Part shown: piece after piece, positions 1 through 12,179 of the stretch | How positions within the stretch are numbered: the stretch's first letter is position 1 | Layout: each line of letters starts with the position of its first letter | Source: Gordionus sp. m RMFG-2023 | Lineage: Eukaryota > Nematomorpha > Gordioida > Chordodea > Parachordodidae | Assembly (NCBI RefSeq): GCF_954871325.1 | Contig: NC_088776.1 | Span: 56,151,301 to 56,215,300, forward strand | Direction: 5' to 3' | Length of the DNA: 64,000 nt | The notes under the pieces: generated by a model | Databases searched by the model: none | Told to the model about the DNA's origin: nothing | Seen by the model: the letters and a program-made list of their open reading frames with translations, nothing else | Translations under genes and position numbers: made by a program

Positions 1-136
1 ATAAATATAATTTGTTAACTTCTTGTTTCTTTTATGGCGCCCCGTTACGTTTTTGTTAAAAAAAAAAGAAGAAAATATATAAAATTTGCCTAAAATTAAA
101 ATAAAAAAGTATAAATTAAATTAAATTTGAAATTGA

Positions 137-600
137 TGACTACCTTATTTATTGATTTGACTACCTATTGTGACGATTGCTTAATCCAATGAGATGACTA
201 TTTATATGACTACCTTTGTGTTGACTACCTATTGTGACGATTGTTTAATCCATTGAGATGACTCTATTTATATGACTACCTATTTACTACCTATTGTGAT
301 GACTATCTAACCTATGGAGACTGCTTAACCTATGGAGATGACTACCTATTATGACTACCTTATCTATTGTGACTACCTAATCTACTGAGATGACTATCTA
401 ACCTATGGAGACTGCTTAACCTATGGAGATGACTACCTATTATTACTACATTATCTATTGTGACCACCTAATCTACTGTGATGACTATCTAACCTATGGA
501 GACTGCGTAACCTATGGAGATGACTATCTATTATGACTACCTTATTTATTGTGACTGCCTAATCTATTGATATGACCAATGCCTAATCTATGGAGATGTT
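137..600. repeat. Degenerate minisatellite with about 91-bp higher-order period
   Basis: Short motifs of the form TGACTACCTAATCTA and GACTATCTAACCTATGGAG recur throughout. A longer unit starting GATGACTATCTAACC begins near 298, 389 and 480, giving a period of about 91 bp built from roughly 15-bp submotifs. The first part (137-297) is more diverged. No coding potential is visible. Confidence 0.85.
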
Positions 601-2060
601 AGCACGTTCTTTCATGCAAAAAGCTTCTTTCTTCATGGTGTCCCGGCTCTGGATGTTGGAATGGAATATGATAACCAGCACCTAACCTAATGTGACAACC
701 TAGGAAGAACTGATATGGAAGTTTAACGATAGGTTATGAATTCTATTTTGTGAGACCAATGATGATTACTTATTATTTTAATCCACGTAAGAAGAAAAGT
801 TATTAAAAATTAAAATTTTATGCCAGGATAAAGGCATGTTATAAATTTTTAAAATCACTAAAATGTAAAATCATAATGGATATATTTGAACACACAAAAA
901 GCCTTTAAAAAATTATTTACTTAAATTTTTAGTGAAATATTATTTTTTGATTTCTTGAATGATGACCAATTGTTGTAAATTAACAACTAATCCTAAAAAT
1001 GAATTCTTAGATATAATTAAATATAAACCATTATAAATCCTAAACAAGAAGATAAAACTTTTTTTTAAATATATTAAAGTGTAATTAAAACATATGAATT
1101 AAAAGGGATTGATTTAAATAACCCTTATAAGTAATACTTAATATGATATAAATGTTTTTGAAATAAAGCTTTTGAAGACAAAAGGTTATGTAAAAATTAA
1201 ACATCATTATTTTAGAAAATATTGTGTGAAATTTTAAATTTTTTTTAAGAGAGGGAAATGTGCATAATATTTGCATATTTTAACCTCGGAGATTGAAAAT
1301 AAATTAAAATAAATTAAATATTAAAACGCTACTAATTAAATATTGAAACGCTAAATAAAACGCTATGATTAACCTAACACCTAAAAAAAATAATATAATA
1401 ATCATTCCTTATTCTGGATTTTATTCCTTATTCCATAAATTATCATTCCTTATTACATATTTTATTGTTCCGAAATTCATAATTTTATTCGTGCATATTA
1501 TTCATATATTTGATTTGATCAACTATTCCAAATTACATATTCCGATTTATTCCAAATTCCAATACTCGACTAGATTAATTATGAAACATGATAATAACAA
1601 TTTTGAGAAATGTGAACAACATACGATAAGGATATCAAGCCTACAGAAAACGTACAAACTCACGCAACTCTAATAAACGATTTTATCAAACCTACGTGAT
1701 AAATCAAGCCTACGAGAACATTTGAGACTTATGCGCTAACCAAGAAGAAACCGAATACAATCGAAACGGGAAAAAACTTCTAGGACAACAAGCTTTCGAT
1801 GACTGCTGAGAAGAAGCTTTGTTCTTTGTAGAAGAGGGGGAATGTTGATTGATCATATATTTAAATAAATTTAAAGAATTAATCTTAAATTTGAATAGTT
1901 AATCTTATAAATTGATGTGTTTGATATAATTTAAATATTCACAAAAACGTGATATTATATATTTTTCAATTAACTTTTTTTATATATATATACTATGTTT
2001 TTAGATAAATAATATATATAATAATAAATTTGATTTAAAAAAAGAATTAATTTAAATAGT
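601..2060. other. No recognisable gene
   Basis: AT-rich sequence with a few short open frames, the longest about 100 codons at 1365-1673. That frame encodes a low-complexity I/F/Y/K-rich peptide with no family resemblance that I can see, so I do not call it a gene. A purine-rich tract followed by TGTTGATTG near 1830-1852 recalls an LTR-element polypurine tract, but I find no matching repeat. Confidence 0.5.
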
Positions 2061-2439
2061 TTATTTTTAGTTTCTTTTAGTTATGAATTATGTTTTATAT
2101 TAACTTAGTTTATAACTATTTTTTAAATTCCAAATTTAGTATAAAATGAAATAATGGTTAAAATATAAAATAAATTGTATAAATGAAAAATCCCAATGAA
2201 AATAAAATTTCTTTAATTTTTTTTTTTAAAAAAAGAAGAATTTTAATAAAATGTATCAATCTGAATATCTTTCAATTTATACTAAAAGTAAATTAAAAAT
2301 TGGGATAAATTTAAAGAATCTACAATTAAATGTTTAACTAAGTGTTATTAATAGTTTCTAAATTAATGAAAGTATATTATATAGTACTATATATTATAAA
2401 AGGAATAGCGCATTTTTTTAGAAATCTTTTTTTTATACA

Positions 2440-2640
2440 TCAGAACTGTAGTAAGATTTTTAGCTAAAATTATTTAATCTAAATCTCAAGATTCCGTTTA
2501 TAGATGCCAAAATCTTTATTGCCTCTATGAAAAATTTTTATAGGTTTAGTAGATATTATTTTGGCCAGACTAATTTAGCCGATTTTAAAAATCGGTTATA
2601 CCGGACTGTTAAATTATTAATTGAATAGGCATTTAACATT
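2440..2640. mobile_element. Degenerate palindromic MITE-like segment in the 2-kb unit
   Basis: The segment ends in CCGATTTTAAAAATCGGTT and carries the A/T-rich inverted arms and central ATAGATGCC...GCCTCTATG core seen in the palindromic MITEs at 30956, 37520, 39530 and 44465. A paralogous copy lies at about 8540-8725 in the next 2-kb unit. Edges are approximate and no target duplication is preserved. Confidence 0.45.
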
Positions 2641-3654
2641 TTGTCTGTCCCTAACAGATTCAGCCCTTGTGGTTAATTTTAATATATAAAAACTAATATT
2701 GTATTAGGCTAATAAGCAATCTCAACAAAACTTTATATTAGGTATATACGGAATGTTTTAAATATCAGTTTCTCCTTAAAATGTTATTGTACAATTACTC
2801 TTAATATTTTTGAGAAAATCGGTTAACCATTTCTCTCAAGGTAGAATTAAATCAATAGTATTGTCTTATATATTATTTAGTTATTTTTAAATAGATTTAT
2901 TTTAATAGCATAAAAACCCCTAAGCCCCAAAAATATTTGTGTATTTTCTTTCTACTGAATCAATGAATAAAAAACGATATAAATATTAATTATTTTATTT
3001 GGATAAAGCCATGCATCTTAAGTAAAATTAAAATGTTAATTGTGTTAAGACAAAATATTTTAAATGAATAAAACTAGATTAATCTTATAAATTCTTTTAA
3101 AATTTTTCTCTATGAAATATATATATTTTTTTATATATAATTTTTAATATATTCTGATTGTTTTTTTAAAATATATTTTTATTTAATACTGTTCATATTT
3201 GTATTTAATTTTTTTACATTTTTTTTAAGTTGTAATAACATTTTAAAAGTAAAATAATATAAAAGTAATATGGTTTTCTGAACAAAAATTAAAAAAAATG
3301 AAAAAGGTGAGAGAAATTGTAAATGATTCAAAATCAATCAGACAATATTTTTGGATATTTTTTATAAAAAAAATTAACGATTTTTATATGAGTTCTAAAT
3401 TTAAAATGTTAGACACTACATAAATTATGTTAAATAGTTTATTTATAGTAATTTGCAAATAACTGACGAAATTTGTATAAATAAAACTCTGAGAATTTAA
3501 TTGAAATATGCAAATTTTTGAAGCCCTAGTGAATTTATTTTAATACTGTCAGGGTTTGACCTAAGTTTTATTTAAGGAATTTAATTCACTCATCATTAGC
3601 AGTCATTGATATAATATTGATTTTTAGTTATATTAATAAATGCATTCCTTTAAT

Positions 3655-3765
3655 AGCGTCACTAAGGGAGGAAGGACGCCAAAATTTTGATGTTTTTTAT
3701 ACCACTATAAAAATGAAGTAAAATAGATTTTCTGTGCCCACTAAATTTTAATGGCTAGTGACGCT
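3655..3765. repeat. Small inverted-repeat segment (111 bp)
   Basis: The ends are exact inverted copies: AGCGTCACTA at 3655-3664 and TAGTGACGCT at 3756-3765. The paralogous segment at 7681-7843 keeps the right end and has a degenerate left end. No target duplication is evident. It could be a very small MITE or a structured part of the 2-kb unit. Confidence 0.45.
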
Positions 3766-4115
3766 CAGGCTTTCCTTTTAGATAAATAGAAATTTGCATT
3801 ACTTGGTTTTTCACTTTTTGAAACTAAAATAAATATTAAAATGTAATTTTGCCTTAAAATAAAATAAAATATAAAGTTATATTTCAAAGAATGAGTTCTT
3901 ATATATAATAAATATTTTAAGTACTTTTCTTGTTTAAAAATTGAATAATCATGCTTCCCTTAAATATGAAAAATGTTTGTTCAATTAAAGATATACAATT
4001 TTTGCAATTGCAATAAAAATAATGTGTTTTTTTTCATTGTTGATAGTATTATATTTTTTCAGCTATTTATATACTTATAAGTAGAGTAGATATATAAAAT
4101 TAAGAAATAAATATT

Positions 4116-4284
4116 CCAAATTAGTATAAAATGAGATAAAGGTTAATATAAAAACCTGAAAGAAATTGTATAAATGAAAAATCCCAATGAAAATAAATTT
4201 TTTTTTAAAAAAAGGAATTTTGATAAAAGGCATGATTAAAAATAAATTGCTTTAAATATGTGCAATTAAAACAAAATATAATAA
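4116..4284. repeat. Start of a second 2-kb unit, truncated by satellite
   Basis: The sequence repeats the beginning of the 2-kb unit (AAATATTCCAAATTAGTATAA, then CCCAATGAAAATAAA) and then passes into tandem repeats. The rest of this copy is missing. Confidence 0.65.
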
Positions 4285-4410
4285 TTTAAGATATAGATGG
4301 ATTTAAAATATAGATGGATTTAAAATATAGATGTTAAAATATAGATGGATTTAAAATATAGATGGATTTAAAATATAGATGGATTTAAAATATAGATGGA
4401 TTTATTATAG
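4285..4410. repeat. 17-bp minisatellite, about 7 copies
   Basis: A near-perfect tandem array of GATGGATTTAAAATATA with one shortened copy. It runs directly into the 143-bp satellite, which itself carries the AATATATAGATGGATTTA motif, so it is probably a local expansion of part of that satellite. Confidence 0.9.
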
Positions 4411-4414
4411 ATAT

Positions 4415-5665
4415 GTTATTAAATTATTCTGCTAATCATAACTTTGTATTACTTGTAACTTCTGGGGCTAAAATAATTTTTATTTAAATGTTATTTGTAA
4501 AACGAAATATATTAATATATAGTTATATTTATCATATGTTCCTTATATAGATATATTATTAAATTATTCTGTTGAACTTTATATTACTCGTAACTTATGG
4601 TGCTAGATTAGTTTTTATTAAAATTTTATTTGCAATTAAAGCAAAATATATTAGTTGAAAATATATCGATGGCTTTTAATATGCATTTCTTTATATATAT
4701 GTTATTAAATTATTCTGTTTATCACAATTTTGTAATACTTGTAACTTCTGGAGCTAAAATAATGTTTATTAAAATGTTATTTAATTAAACAATAATTATA
4801 AATTTATAGATGGATTTATAAAATGCATTCCTTTATAGATATATTATTAAATTATTCTGTTATCAGAACTTTGTATTCTTGCAACTTCTGGGGCTAAAAT
4901 AATTTTTATTCAAATGTTATTTGGAATTAAAAGGAAATATTTTAATAAGTTATATTTATAATATGTTCCTTATAAATTTATTATTAAGTTATTCGGTTTA
5001 TCAGAACTTCATATTACTCGTATCTTCTGGTGCTAAATTAATTTTTATTAAAATATTATTTGCATTTAAAGCAAATATGTTAGTTTAAAATATATAGATG
5101 GTTTTTAATATGCATTTCTTTATATATATGTGTTATTAAATTATTCTGTTTATCATAATTTTGTATTACTTGTAACACTGGAGCTACAATAATTTTTAAT
5201 AAAATTTTATTTAATTAAACAAAAATTAATTAAAAATATATAGATGGATTTATAATATGCATTCCTTTATAGAAATGCTATTAAATTGTTCTGTTAATCA
5301 GAACTTTGTTTTACTTATTTTTGGAGCTAAAATAATTTTTATTAAAATATTATTTGCATTTAAAGCAAAATATGTTAGTTTAAAATATATAGATGGATTT
5401 TAATATGCATTTCTTTATATATAAGTTATTAAATTATTCTGTTTATCATAATTTGGTATTACTTGTAACTTCTGGAGCTAGATAATATTTATTAAAATTA
5501 TTTAATTAAACAATAATTATAAATGTATAGATGGATTTATTAAATGCATTCATTTATAGATATATATATCAAATTATTCTGTTTATCAAAACATTATATT
5601 ACTTGTTACTTCTGGAGTTGAAATAAATTTTATTAAAATGTTATTTGCAATTAAAACAAAATCTA
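4415..5665. repeat. Satellite array, about 143-bp unit, 9 copies
   Basis: The landmark AAATTATTCTGTTTATCA recurs near 4423, 4558, 4708, 4849, 4988, 5138, 5283, 5430 and 5570. Each is followed by TATTACTTGTAACTTCTGG, GCTAAAATAATTTTTATT and a segment with ATAGATGGATTTATAATATG. Copies differ by substitutions and small indels. The array ends in ACAGAGTACTTTGAAATAA, a flank also found after the small array at 48.7 kb. Confidence 0.9.
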
Positions 5666-5829
5666 TTAATATAAAAAAACAGAGTACTTTGAAATAATTA
5701 AGACATAGGGCCAATAAATAGAGAACAAAGGCTCTAAGATTTATAAGAATATGTAGGTATAAGAGTAATGATTTAAGGAATAGCTTTCCCTATTTTGCTT
5801 TCATTCTTTAATTAACTGATCTGGGCATT

Positions 5830-6485
5830 AATTTCGTGAAGTCATTCCTTCCAAAAATCTTCAACTCCACTAACCCACGCAATATAAATCCGCCTAAATT
5901 GTACAATGACTTTCCTCTTCTGCTCTGGCTACAGAATCCTCACAACAGAAATGGAAGACACCATATATTGTAGATCGTGCAAAGAGTGAATCCTCAGACT
6001 CAGCCAGCGCAATTTTGATCCAGCGATTATTGAAAACCGGCCAAATATTTCTAGGACTTTTTAGATCCGATGAAAAGCAGCCTGACGGATTCCTCTTGAT
6101 CCAATGGAAATGGGGTCAATTTCTGGCTTGAGACTATTCTTGTATAGATCCATTTTATTCAATCAAACTCCAAACTTACTTAAGCAAAAAGAACAACATA
6201 AAATTTTCAAATATTCTGAAATATCAGAAGATCATATCTTTATCCCAATACTTTCCATTATCTTAACCGCCTTTGGAAAGCATGCAATTCTTTTACAAGT
6301 ATTTAGGATCGCACATACGCAAGCATGCTGGCGGTAGGCGGGAAGGCTTCACCTTAAAGCGAATTATCAAAGTTTCAATGGCAGTCTTCTCTCAACAGAT
6401 CTTTGCTAGACACTTTCTTCCTTATTCTAATCATTTAACACTATATTTTACCTTTATATTATTTAATTTGGATTTATTATTTTTT
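5830..6485 (+). pseudogene. 3' fragment of RLE-type LINE (zinc motif, endonuclease, C-terminus)
   Basis: A broken, 5'-truncated copy of the LINE seen nearly whole at 23426-28476. In mixed frames I read a CRSC zinc-motif remnant near 5970, then KTGQIFLGLFRSDEKQPDG, then FLAxDYSCIDPF. The PD...D spacing is that of the restriction-like endonuclease of single-ORF LINEs such as R2, R4 and NeSL. Downstream frames give HIFIPILSIILTAFGKHA and then YLGSHIRKHAGGRREGF, the C-terminal part of the same protein. Several frameshifts and stops separate the pieces. The same tail recurs at about 52060, 52740 and 54955. The family name is inferred from motifs only. Confidence 0.75.
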
Positions 6486-6597
6486 TGTATATAAATTTGA
6501 TGCTGACATATATTATTTCATAAATAAAAATTTTATGTAAATAAAATAATGAAATAAATTTAATTTATTGATTTTAAAAGAAGTAAATATTACAATA

Positions 6598-6690
6598 ATC
6601 ATCCGAGAGATGGAATTAATCGTAATTATCCTTAAGAATGGTTATTGCAATCTTTATTTTTAGGCAAAAATCTTTACTGATCCCAGAAAT
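6598..6690. repeat. LINE-tail flank repeat, copy 1
   Basis: The block CATCCGAGAGATGGAATTA...CTTAAGAATGGTTATTGC...GATCTTTA is repeated at about 51895-51990, 52525-52610 and 54725-54815, each time next to an RLE LINE tail. It therefore travels with the LINE fragments as one larger unit. Confidence 0.75.
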
Positions 6691-6754
6691 TTAAATTTTT
6701 ATTATTTTGAATAAAATTTTCATATTATATAAGCTTATGGTTAATATATTTTCT

Positions 6755-8185
6755 CAATATATATATTCTCTAAGGTTCCTAACATGTTCACCCAAATTAA
6801 TTTTAATATATAATAACTAATATTATTTTAAAATATTAAGCAATCTCAATGAAATGTTTATACTAGGTATATTCGGAATTCAAATATCACTTTCGCCTAA
6901 AAGTGCCATCATTTCTTTCTGGGTAGAATTAAATATCAATAGTATTTTCTTATTTCTTACTTAGATATTTTTAAATGGATTTACTCTTAAAGCATAAAAG
7001 CCAGTAATCGTCAGAAATTTTCATGCCTTTTCGTTTTGTTGCAGCAATGAATCTATTATTTGATTCACCAAATATGTATTAAAAAAATATATAAATATTA
7101 ATCATTTTATTTAAAAAAAGCCATGCAACATTCTTAAATTAGTTGTATTACTACTCTTTTAAATAAAATTAATTAAAATATTAGTGTTAGGACGAAATCA
7201 TTAAATGAAGAAAACAAAATTAATTAATATGGTTTTCTGAAGAAAAATAAATATGATGCAAATGGTGAAGGAAATTGATAGATATTTTTTTAATTGGTAT
7301 TTTTATATTTTTTAAAGGCTTTTTGTGGGATCTTTAAATTTAAATATTATAGACATTATATTAATTGAGTTTATAATTAAACAGTTTATTTATATTAATA
7401 TATAATAATTAGCATACATATTACCTAATTCATATTTTAAGCTGGTTATTCGCGAATTTTATTTTAGAATAACTGATGAAACTTAATTAAATTAGCTCAT
7501 GAAAATAAAATTAAAACCCTGAAAATTTAATTGAAATATGCAAATTTTTGCCCCCCCCCCTCTCCCGTGAAAAATTTAGTTACAATCAGGTTTTTAACCT
7601 ATTATGGATTCACTCATCATTTTATTAAAATATTATTAATTTACGAAATTTAGTTATATTTATATATGCATTCCTTCAGTAGCATTATTAGGGGAGGAAT
7701 GACGCAGGGGTTCGACCCCTGTCAAAATTTTGATTTTTTTTATGCAACTATAAAAAAATTAGTTCGATATAAAAAAAGGTAATTTGGAAAATTATTTAAA
7801 AATGATTATCTGAGCCCTATGAGATTTTATGGCTAGTGACGCTCAGTCTTTTTTTTAGATAAATCGAAATTTGCATTGGTTGGTTTTTTAGCTTTGGAGG
7901 CTAAAATAAATATTAAAATGTTATTTTGCCTTAAAATAAAATAAAATATAGTTAAATTTCAAAGAGTGAGTTCTTATATATGATAAATATTTCAAGTATT
8001 TTTATAGGTTAAAAATGTTTGAATAATCATGCTTCCCTTAAATATTAAAAAAATTCTTCAATTAAAAAAATACAATTATTGCAATTGCAATAAAAATAAT
8101 ATGTTATTTTTCATTTTTGATAGTATTATATTTTTTTCAGTTGCTAAATAGACTAAGTAAAGGAGAGAGATAACATTAAGAAATA
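6755..8185. repeat. 2-kb unit, partial copy
   Basis: It begins at the counterpart of 2678 (TTAATATATAATAACTAATA) and follows the unit through TTCACTCATCATT, the small inverted-repeat segment and AATCATGCTTCCCTTAAATA, then joins the next copy. It carries a poly-C run at about 7551 and a 17-bp perfect hairpin at 7705-7721 that the first copy lacks. Confidence 0.75.
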
Positions 8186-9445
8186 AATATTAACTTAGTT
8201 TATAACTGTTTTTTTAAATTCTAAATTCCTCTAAAATGAGATAAAGGTTAAAATAAAAATCTGAAAGAAATTGTATAAATGAAAATTATTCCCAATAAAA
8301 ATAAAATTTCATTAATTATTTATTTAAAAAAAAGAATTTTGATAAAAGTATCAATAAAAATTATAATAATTGCTTTTTTAATCAAAATTGATTTAAATTA
8401 AAATTTTAAAGCTGAATATCTATTAATTTTTACTGAATCTTCAATTAAAGATTTAGCGAAGTTATTAATTTTTTCTAAATTAGAAAGTATATAGTATATA
8501 TTAATTTTTTTAGAAATATTTTTTTTATATATTAGAATTGGAAATATTGTTGGAAAATTTTAGTGAAAATATTATTAAATCTAGAATTTTATTCATAGAT
8601 GCCCAAATCATTCTTGCCTCTATGAAAAAATTTCTTAGGGTTTGTTAGATTTTATATTTGCCAGAATCTTAATTTAGCCTATTTGAAAAATCGGTTAAAT
8701 TGGACTGTTTAATTATTAATTTGATAGGCATTCAACATTTTGTCTTATTGTATTAAGCTAATAAGCAATCTCAATACACCTTAATATTAGGTATATTCGG
8801 AATGTTTAAAATAACAGTTTCTCCTTAAAATGTCATTAAACAATCTTAATATTTTTGAGAAAATCGGTTAACAATTTCTCTCAAGGTAAAATTAAATATC
8901 AATAGTATTGTCTTATATATTATTTAGTTATTTTTAAATAGATTTATTTTAATAGCATATAAGCCGCTAAGCGCCAGAAATTTTTATGTATTTTCTTTCT
9001 GCTGAATCAAAGAATAAAAAACGATTAAATATTAATTATTTTATTTGGATAAAGCCATGCATCTTGTGAAATTAAAATGTTATTTGTGTTAAGACAAAAT
9101 ACTTTAAATGAATAAAACTAGATTAATCTTGTAAATTCTTTAGTTTTTCTCTATGTATATTTTTATAAATAATTTTTTTAATTTAATACTGTTCATATTT
9201 GTATTTAATTTTTTACATTTATTATAAGTTGTAAATTAAAATAAAAATAACATTTTAAAAGTAAAATAATATTAAAGTAATATGGTTTTCTGAACAAAAA
9301 AAAAATGAAAAAGGTGAGAGTAAATGATTCAAAATCATTCAGTCAATAGATTTTTTTAAAACGGATATTTTTCATAAAAAAAATTAAAGAGTTTTATATG
9401 AGTTCTAAATTAAAAAAGTATATAGACACATTATTTTTTATAATA
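8186..9445. repeat. 2-kb unit, 3'-truncated copy
   Basis: It matches 2099-3420 from TTAACTTAGTTTATAACTG through the palindromic segment, GAAAATCGGTTAACAATTTC, GCCATGCATCTTG and ATGGTTTTCTGAACAAAA, and stops near the counterpart of 3425. No gene is seen. Confidence 0.75.
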
Positions 9446-12179
9446 ATAAATATATTGTACTGATATGAAGAAGGGCTGAGAGATAAAAATAATCAGAAAT
9501 AAATATTTAAAGTTTGTGATCATATTTTTTAAATTCGAAATGTGTATAAAGAGTTGGGTAAATAAATAAAAGCCTGATTGAAATTTATAAAATTCTTAAT
9601 GAGAATAAAATTTCCTTATTCTAAAAAAAAGGAAATTTAATTAAAAATAAATGTTAATTAAATTTAAACCTTTATATAAAAATTGCTTTAAATAATTTTG
9701 TATATCTTTTAAATATTTATATTATAAAAAATGGGGTAGATATTCAAAGAAGCCTTAAATAATTAAAGATTAAGTTATTAATATAACGTAGTTTATATTT
9801 ATATATATATATGAGATATTTCTTTAGAAATTATTTTTTATTTATTGGAAGGAAAGTGGTTAAAAAGCTAGATTCAGATATTTAAAATAATATTTCAAAG
9901 TCCAGAAATTTCATTAATAGATCTTCAAACCGTTTTCTTTTTATAAAGAAAACCTCATAGCTTAGGTAATATTATTGGTTAAAGTGGTGAACTGCGAAGA
10001 AAAGTAAATTATCTTAATTTTTGAAAAATTAATAATAAATTTCCAATTTTAAATCTATCGTGCATATGATGTGATAAGGAAAATAAATAAATTGAATTCA
10101 ATTTGAAAATTAAAGAGATTTAAAAATTTGATTTTCTTAAGGTTTGATTGCTTATAATGTGTATTAGATAATGTAATACATCCTTATTTTCACTTTTAAT
10201 AAATTGTTTGGGAGTTTACTAATTGGCATTATATTTAAAACCATTCATCTTTAGAATTTATTCATTAAACCTTGCATAAATTAGAGAGATTTTCTAATAA
10301 CTAGTTATGAATTATCCATAGATTATGACAATATTAATATAAATGTAAATATTTAAAAATACACATTTCTAAAAATATTGATTAGAAATTTTAGACTATA
10401 AAAACTGGTGTAGTTTATGATTTTGTGGCTAGTTTTAGTAAAATTAAATTTATCGATATTAAATGAATAAAAATATAAATTAACGTATTTTTTTGAAAAT
10501 AATCAATTTAATATTTATTTCATGTATTCTAATATTTTCTTTACAAAGTTTTTTCAATATTCAAGATATAGTGTCGATAAATAATATAGAGGGAAAATTA
10601 GATATTTCGGGCTAAAATAACTATTAAAATTTTATTTTGCCTAAAATAAAATATATTGATATTAATATTAAAAAAATATTCTATTTTTTGAAAAAAAACA
10701 CTAGAAATAAGATATATAGATATTATATGATAAAAAAAATCTAAATTATTTTAATTTTTGCTTAATTTTTATTTTGTGTATTCAATATAGTTTTCTTAAA
10801 ATTTAACAAACTACAAAATTTAATCTACATCAAGATAAAGTCGCAATAAAAAATATAAAATGAAACTTTATGGCGTGAATTATTTTATATGATAAATATG
10901 TCAAATTTTTTTTTGTTTAATTAATTAATATACTTTTTTCAGTTAATAAAATAATTTATTTATAAAGAAAAATATAACGATAAAATTTTTTTATTTTTTG
11001 CCACTTATATAAAAGCAGAAAATCTGAAGAGAAAAGAAAAAAAGGAATGTTATTCCGCTATAAAGATTTTTAACAAGTTTTACAAATTTTATATATAACA
11101 CTAATAAGGTTGAATTTCAAATAGATAAATTTTTTTTTATCTCTCATCATAATATCATAGCTTAATTTTTTTTTAAATTTAAAGGTAATAGGCAATGCCT
11201 TAATATATTATTAAATAGAGACAATTTGAATTTTTTTTTTCAATTTAATTTTATTATTCTACTATCATAAACGAAAAATATATTTAAAATGATATTTAAT
11301 GGCAGGCGTTCAACTACCAACTTCGAATATAAATAGATAGAATTATGATAGATATATTTTTACCTTCATCAACTAAAAAAAAACTATACAATTTATTTGT
11401 GATTTAATAAATCAAAGAAATGACCTAAAAATTTAATCCTTATTTAATTTACTATGTTTAAAATCAGGGAAGACAAAGAATTTATATAAAATATGATATG
11501 AACCTATAATCGTAACTTAAAAAGAGAAAAGAAACCGATTTTTTTTACAAAATAATCCTTTATGTTTAAATGAATGACAGGAATACACTATTTATAAAGT
11601 CATAATGTCTCGGAAAAGGAATGCCAGCTCCTTGGGCCTTGAAAAAGTTTAATTAAATTTTATTTTTTTATTTAATTTTAAATGCAAAGATTTAAAAAGA
11701 CTCGACTATATCCAAAACATCTTGCTTTTTGAAATTTTTCCGTTTCACTTTTTATTCCACATGTTGCAAATAATGTACTTACATTTAACAAAACTAATAT
11801 AAAAATGATTGTCTAATTTTAAAAAGGTTGCATCATGAATATTATATTTAATTTACAAAGTATAGTTTATATTTAAAAAATTAAATTTTTTAGATACACA
11901 TCATATTTTATTAATTATTATTTGTTGACTAAATTTAGTCGTTTATTAACATCACTAGATTCATTGTTTTTGTTGGAACGATTAAATCAACATTAGAAAA
12001 GAATTTTATTTGAGTTAACATAAAATATATTAATTTTTAATTAAAGCAATCTTAAATTGATCCCCACAAATAAAACTAGTATCTATATAGTAAAGTTTAA
12101 ATAAATTTAACGATTGAGAGGATCTTATTTAAAATATACTATCTAATTTTTCCAAAATACCAAAATTTTCTAATTATTC
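9446..12179. other. AT-rich repeat debris, no gene
   Basis: The stretch holds a degraded start of the 2-kb unit (about 9500-9660) and a palindromic-MITE-like remnant (about 9860-10010). A copy of the dispersed 0.25-kb repeat lies at 10430-10905. A segment at 10990-11230 (AAGGAATGTTATTC..., AAGGTTGAATTTCAAA) recurs at 49380-49500 and 50300-50540. Further similarity to 55900-56300 starts near 11100. No coding signature was found. Confidence 0.55.
10430..10905. repeat. Dispersed 0.25-kb repeat, split copy
   Basis: Core landmarks are TTTTAGTAAAATTAAAT, ATCGATATTAAATG, TTTATTTCATGTATTC, CAAGATAAAGTGTCAATAAATA, TTATTTTATATGATAAATAT and CATGTTTTCCCTAAATAA. Other copies lie at about 47725-47960, 50700-50975, 51105-51360, 53825-54075 and 54185-54440. 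It is non-coding and the family is unknown. Confidence 0.6.

Larger units (their letters stand above)
2090..4115. repeat. About 2-kb non-coding repeat unit, copy 1
   Basis: The stretch starting near 2099 (TTAACTTAGTTTATAAC, then CCCAATGAAAATAAA) is repeated starting near 4120 and near 8185. Internal landmarks recur in the same order in the other copies: GAAAATCGGTTAAC, GCCATGCATCTT, ATGGTTTTCTGA, TTCACTCATCATT, CTAGTGACGCT and AATCATGCTTCCCTTAAATA. No protein signature is visible. It looks like an old tandem or segmental duplication rather than a known element. Confidence 0.75.

Noticed and set aside
1365-1673. 102-codon open frame
   Set aside because: AT-driven low-complexity peptide, no domain, no paralog with conserved frame.
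36-1852. A possible LTR element: TGGCGCCCCG near 36 like a primer-binding site and a purine tract followed by TGTTGATTG near 1830-1852
   Set aside because: No matching terminal direct repeat was found and there is no coding signature between them.
7701-7730. tRNA T-arm-like hairpin
   Set aside because: No D-arm, anticodon arm or acceptor stem can be folded around it, so it is not called a tRNA gene.
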